The notes under the pieces were generated by a model that saw only the letters and a list, made by a program, of their open reading frames with translations, was not told the DNA's origin and ran no database searches. Below are positions 13,901 through 13,970 of a DNA stretch of 13,970 bases, piece after piece (positions within the stretch are counted from its first letter, which is position 1; every line of letters begins with the position of its first letter). The translations under genes and the position numbers were made by a program. Source of the stretch: Victivallales bacterium (GTDB taxonomy: Bacteria > Verrucomicrobiota > Lentisphaeria > Victivallales > UBA1829); contig JAEEQO010000064.1 of the NCBI GenBank assembly GCA_016285335.1, positions 1 to 13,970 on the forward strand, given 5' to 3'.

Positions 13901-13970
13901 CCGTTCCCTTGCCGTCGATCGTGATGCCGCCGCTCGTAGCATTCAGTTTGCCCTCGATGGAAATGCAGCC
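7992..13970 (-). CDS. Giant mosaic surface/secreted protein (beta-helix, FN3 and PPC-like repeats), 5' end outside window
   Basis: The frame is open from the right edge to TAA at 7994-7992, at least 1992 residues; a GTG at 13895 is only an internal codon, so the true start and signal peptide lie outside. Order, N to C: beta-rich region (13310-13970), two FN3-like domains (12716-13308), acidic Gly/Glu linker (12293-12468), beta-helix (12110-12292) and module, two FN3 domains (11103-11727), two more beta-helix/module cassettes (9690-11020), Gly-Ser/Pro-Lys linker (9595-9691), three PPC-like domains (8178-9480), tail. The beta-helix parts have AIDA/pertactin-like turns such as VEAGGSLALKDDA, but there is no C-terminal autotransporter barrel, LPXTG motif or transmembrane helix. 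It is probably an adhesin or cell-surface scaffold; this is inferred from architecture. No catalytic motif was recognised. Confidence 0.85.
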   Translation of the reverse strand, partial: GCISIEGKLNATSGGITIDGKGTATVPRERIFGPLAGFAMSANVSAVVNQDASDSYVMAWQKVSLFGNDYTIGFKSTFEGDVTLLGSTDLLKVENRNLRLLKGVSAKGISVAEPLRGASPSASEKYIVSEAGVTFFQVSFSVSADSPYASITYDGVEYTQAAIAENLHQNMQIVNELSGVNGKTGESWVTIAVNNAGLGEWTINAYGDEKSIFGAYTFSDAVTKPSISTVEVGEGKRTATINYSLGDLSAAGNATISIFRADSESTEYTGAKIAEFAVTEATGVFEYAPDDDLPGGSYSFYLLVTSDKLAPSYSDMSEACEFITVDTEAPDQIQTVSSEWKTTGTIVTWDESWDNQGVAGYKIRYAVGDEDMAEIDVKTNTFTFDKVPNGTYDFQVAAYDKAGNLSAWSEQQSCLVLTVANAKYKDVTLTDGLELAEYESAFSITGGGFAVTAAANSLISGSALTDAGIAGIVEDTAVNGTVALYDGAEGYNLTVNGELTIGGAQPEPEADATQNLQPEDGEGGGEGDGDLGGEGSGDGTESPAETPAQDEAAEVKKGAFADGITVKDGGVLVIEADSEVRNITVEAGGSLALKDDAVYDHVSIAYGAGLSFVGGNSSIYRLTGDIWTAGTLGTYRTISGGGHKIHFEQYKQTDELVVSELYSHDDIAFLPDLDKLSGKVLDIVIDSTVYGQFKIADKATYFEGTITVTDHASGVSAEVGFDQYTLVGKALCKFRKDENNVLYLTTERAEISAPTVTVENANSDQHESATINVTPSDDSGLSKKFSYRYSASADMSDAIVVEGDEGLFTGTTALLLNKDDLVNNGTYYVQACVENIYGVTSPWSEAASFTAVQMVRPDAPATLTVSGATDKQNTGITFTATGVDNSNYTVREYRFRYADNPEMTDAVVITTGQQLLNYTTIRKSDIEDGTDYYVQAGVKHGNVWSYWSDTVVFNTQGWDYDDITIGPEPDGDFNLFSLNGKRAKNVTVIDGGYFFGGGDVDGLTVEAGGFFRDDGATVTNAVINGGEYWLSEGSVTDLVVNSGELSLRDGTLNGATIGVNASMDLSSQYMPTITGTILIQGTMTVYYYHPGVSTDASFVFDLGAHEADKNKMFIDYTLPLLGTRTFTVKLDDTPEEGDYRISYTPSSGELYIHLAANDGTDLGLMGFGMDAIAYNGLYYSLVDQKGVAYLHVSDNQDPPFIGAVKLSKNGVVYDSDSGYVELAVSASSECDHVLVGENGQVSSITVGNGGSVDVNGIVFGATIENGGQLTLKEGGRALSNTITVNAGGNVTIEGGKVDLGAAFHLAGGTITVNGVLEGWEDDSGEEWGATRHWFVYDLDKLSAAPSGVMVSDYAMLQCNPEFTANVSTKQAKGEYKLLGNAAGFTRYVSISYEGDNDWPEYLYVGNECTINGTKYALAVKNNILTLTVGGGSGGGSGGGTEQEKPEPKPDNGTENGSVFDNDGNVKENFAESAGTAIKEGAGSVQMDETALGQTVDGTVYDNFVGFNDPIDYAKISLEKAANLSFFLDASGAVKFTIYKLNEKTGKKTTLKSLQSTTLKKGGNDKSTKQILVEAGDYYISMQSTNAKKKDAAAFYNVRLNETGDKPSYFYADGDNGDNKYLYDKKQKDVWNSNVLDADALVIDSSFLEAGKHAIQIDTDAETVVEHDGFTNFVGFGDAMDFRKIELKSTAKLSFDLAKTTGGAAKLVVYTVNDSGKMAVASSKLTVSAKATAPNGSVKNQVVLRKGVYYIAVQSTDAKKGKEAYYNVSLNAKSEFYADGDLGKNNFNSKTKKVADVVREDENAVALIQGNPLQIDGVIDGDAPVEYKDAGDNVYTNFVGTGDDSDIVRIDAVAGTKVSLTVTATDAVSLVVYGLQKNGTLKALKTVKSKNNVAELNDFELKAKSAPGGQFFLGVTSTNAKKGSKAYYSVDVVSVSEDLPLSASEASALAMPETDSLGISDALSFGDALANASASSLAVLDDKAGWTNIASLA
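7995..8165 (-). other. C-terminal Ala/Ser/Leu-rich tail, possible sorting signal
   Basis: After the third PPC-like repeat the last ~57 residues lose beta-sandwich character. They run through SEASALAMPETDSL and FGDALANASASSLAVLDD to end KAGWTNIASLA. It is predicted helical and weakly amphipathic. It matches no standard sorting signal (no LPXTG, no barrel, no Lys/Arg cluster). Confidence 0.4.
8178..9480 (-). repeat. Three PPC-like beta-sandwich repeats in the giant protein
   Basis: Copies lie at ~9168-9480, ~8660-8975 and ~8178-8480, spaced about 500 bp. Each begins NFVG-x2-D-x2-D (VYDNFVGFNDPIDY, FTNFVGFGDAMDF, VYTNFVGTGDDSD). Each ends with a strand like GVYYIAVQSTDAKKGKEAYY, giving the shared core YYI-x-QST-x-AKK. 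The first two copies are each followed by a linker with FYADGD-x-G-x-N, an Asp-rich turn that might bind calcium. The pattern fits the bacterial pre-peptidase C-terminal (PPC) domain. Confidence 0.75.
9595..9691 (-). other. Gly-Ser and Pro-Lys-Glu linker before the PPC-like repeats
   Basis: Encodes GGGSGGGSGGGTEQEKPEPK and a short Asn/Asp-rich continuation. It marks the border between the beta-helix part and the PPC-like part. The three GGS units come from a short DNA repeat of GAACCGCCGCCC on the plus strand. Confidence 0.8.
9690..12292 (-). repeat. Three beta-helix plus companion-module cassettes in the giant protein
   Basis: Each cassette has a run of short beta-helix rungs: ITVKDGGVLVIEADSEV (12110-12292), LTVEAGGFFRDDGATVT (10715-11020), ITVGNGGSVDVNGIVFG (10020-10280). 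Each is followed by a compact module that opens with an aromatic-rich strand (HKIHFEQY, ASFVFDLG, WFVYDLDKL). The module ends with a Tyr-x-Leu strand and a Leu-rich strand (YTLVGK...VLYLTT; YYSLVD...AYLHVS; YALAVK...ILTLTV). Modules lie at about 11733-12048, 10393-10690 and 9690-9975. The copies are highly diverged. Confidence 0.6.
11103..11727 (-). repeat. Pair of related FN3 domains in the giant protein
   Basis: Two tandem copies (11418-11727 and 11103-11405) align at YRYSASADMSDAIVV / FRYADNPEMTDAVVI and at NNGTYYVQACVENIYGVTSPW / DGTDYYVQAGVKHGNVWSYW after the first residues, so they come from a duplication. An additional FN3 with VPNGTYDFQVAAYDKAGN and a more distant one lie at 12716-13308. 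Confidence 0.7.
12293..12468 (-). other. Acidic Gly/Glu/Asp-rich linker of the giant protein
   Basis: About 58 residues, mostly Glu, Gly, Asp, Pro, Ala and Gln, for example GEGGGEGDGDLGGEGSGDG. It contains no hydrophobic core and separates a beta-rich segment from the first beta-helix. It is probably disordered. Confidence 0.75.

Noticed and set aside
1..13970. CRISPR array, tRNA, rRNA or phage genes
   Set aside because: No regularly spaced identical repeats, cloverleaf or rRNA segments, and no phage structural genes were seen. The only repeated arrays are coding domain repeats.

Overview
The window looks like a piece of a moderately GC-rich chromosome from a polysaccharide-degrading, probably gut-associated bacterium. 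My best guess is Lentisphaerota (Victivallis-like). This is inferred from gene content: a giant secreted mosaic protein of beta-helix, FN3 and PPC-like modules, a GH43 enzyme carrying a Gly/Gln/Arg-rich tail, and a set of exported flavodoxins. No rRNA or marker gene is present to prove it.

Region 1 (1-3285) is a minus-strand operon. In transcription order it holds a Cys-nucleophile alpha/beta hydrolase lipoprotein fused in frame to a small helical domain, a flavodoxin lipoprotein, a Tat-signal flavodoxin-fold reductase and a cytoplasmic flavodoxin-fold reductase cut by the window edge. Gaps are 12, 14 and 31 bp. A LysR-type regulator (3286-4179) is divergent. The 142-bp spacer holds good promoter candidates for both directions and a perfect T-N11-A palindrome placed as expected for a LysR site. 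Together this looks like a regulated redox or detoxification locus with parts in the cell envelope.

Region 2 (4180-4741) has no intact gene. It contains an HRDC-domain remnant (probably a decayed recQ end), a direct repeat and a cluster of short GC-rich hairpins. It then holds the promoter and a possible attenuator of the next gene.

Region 3 (4742-6546) is a secreted GH43 glycosidase with a C-terminal CBM6-like domain. That domain is interrupted just before its last strand by a ~70-residue Gly/Gln/Arg/Phe low-complexity insert. A strong intrinsic terminator follows.

Region 4 (6547-7925) is a scar. A 3'-truncated, frameshifted IS5-family element abuts a 3'-truncated abiEii toxin gene. The abiEi antitoxin gene next to it is intact, with its own promoter and a likely autoregulatory operator, so the type IV toxin-antitoxin system is left with an orphan antitoxin.

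Region 5 (7992-13970, minus) is one gene open through the right edge (at least 1992 residues). From N to C it shows: beta-strand-rich sequence, two FN3-like domains, an acidic linker, a beta-helix plus associated module, two related FN3 domains, two further beta-helix plus module cassettes, a Gly-Ser linker, three PPC-like repeats, and a short Ala/Ser/Leu-rich tail that may be a sorting signal.
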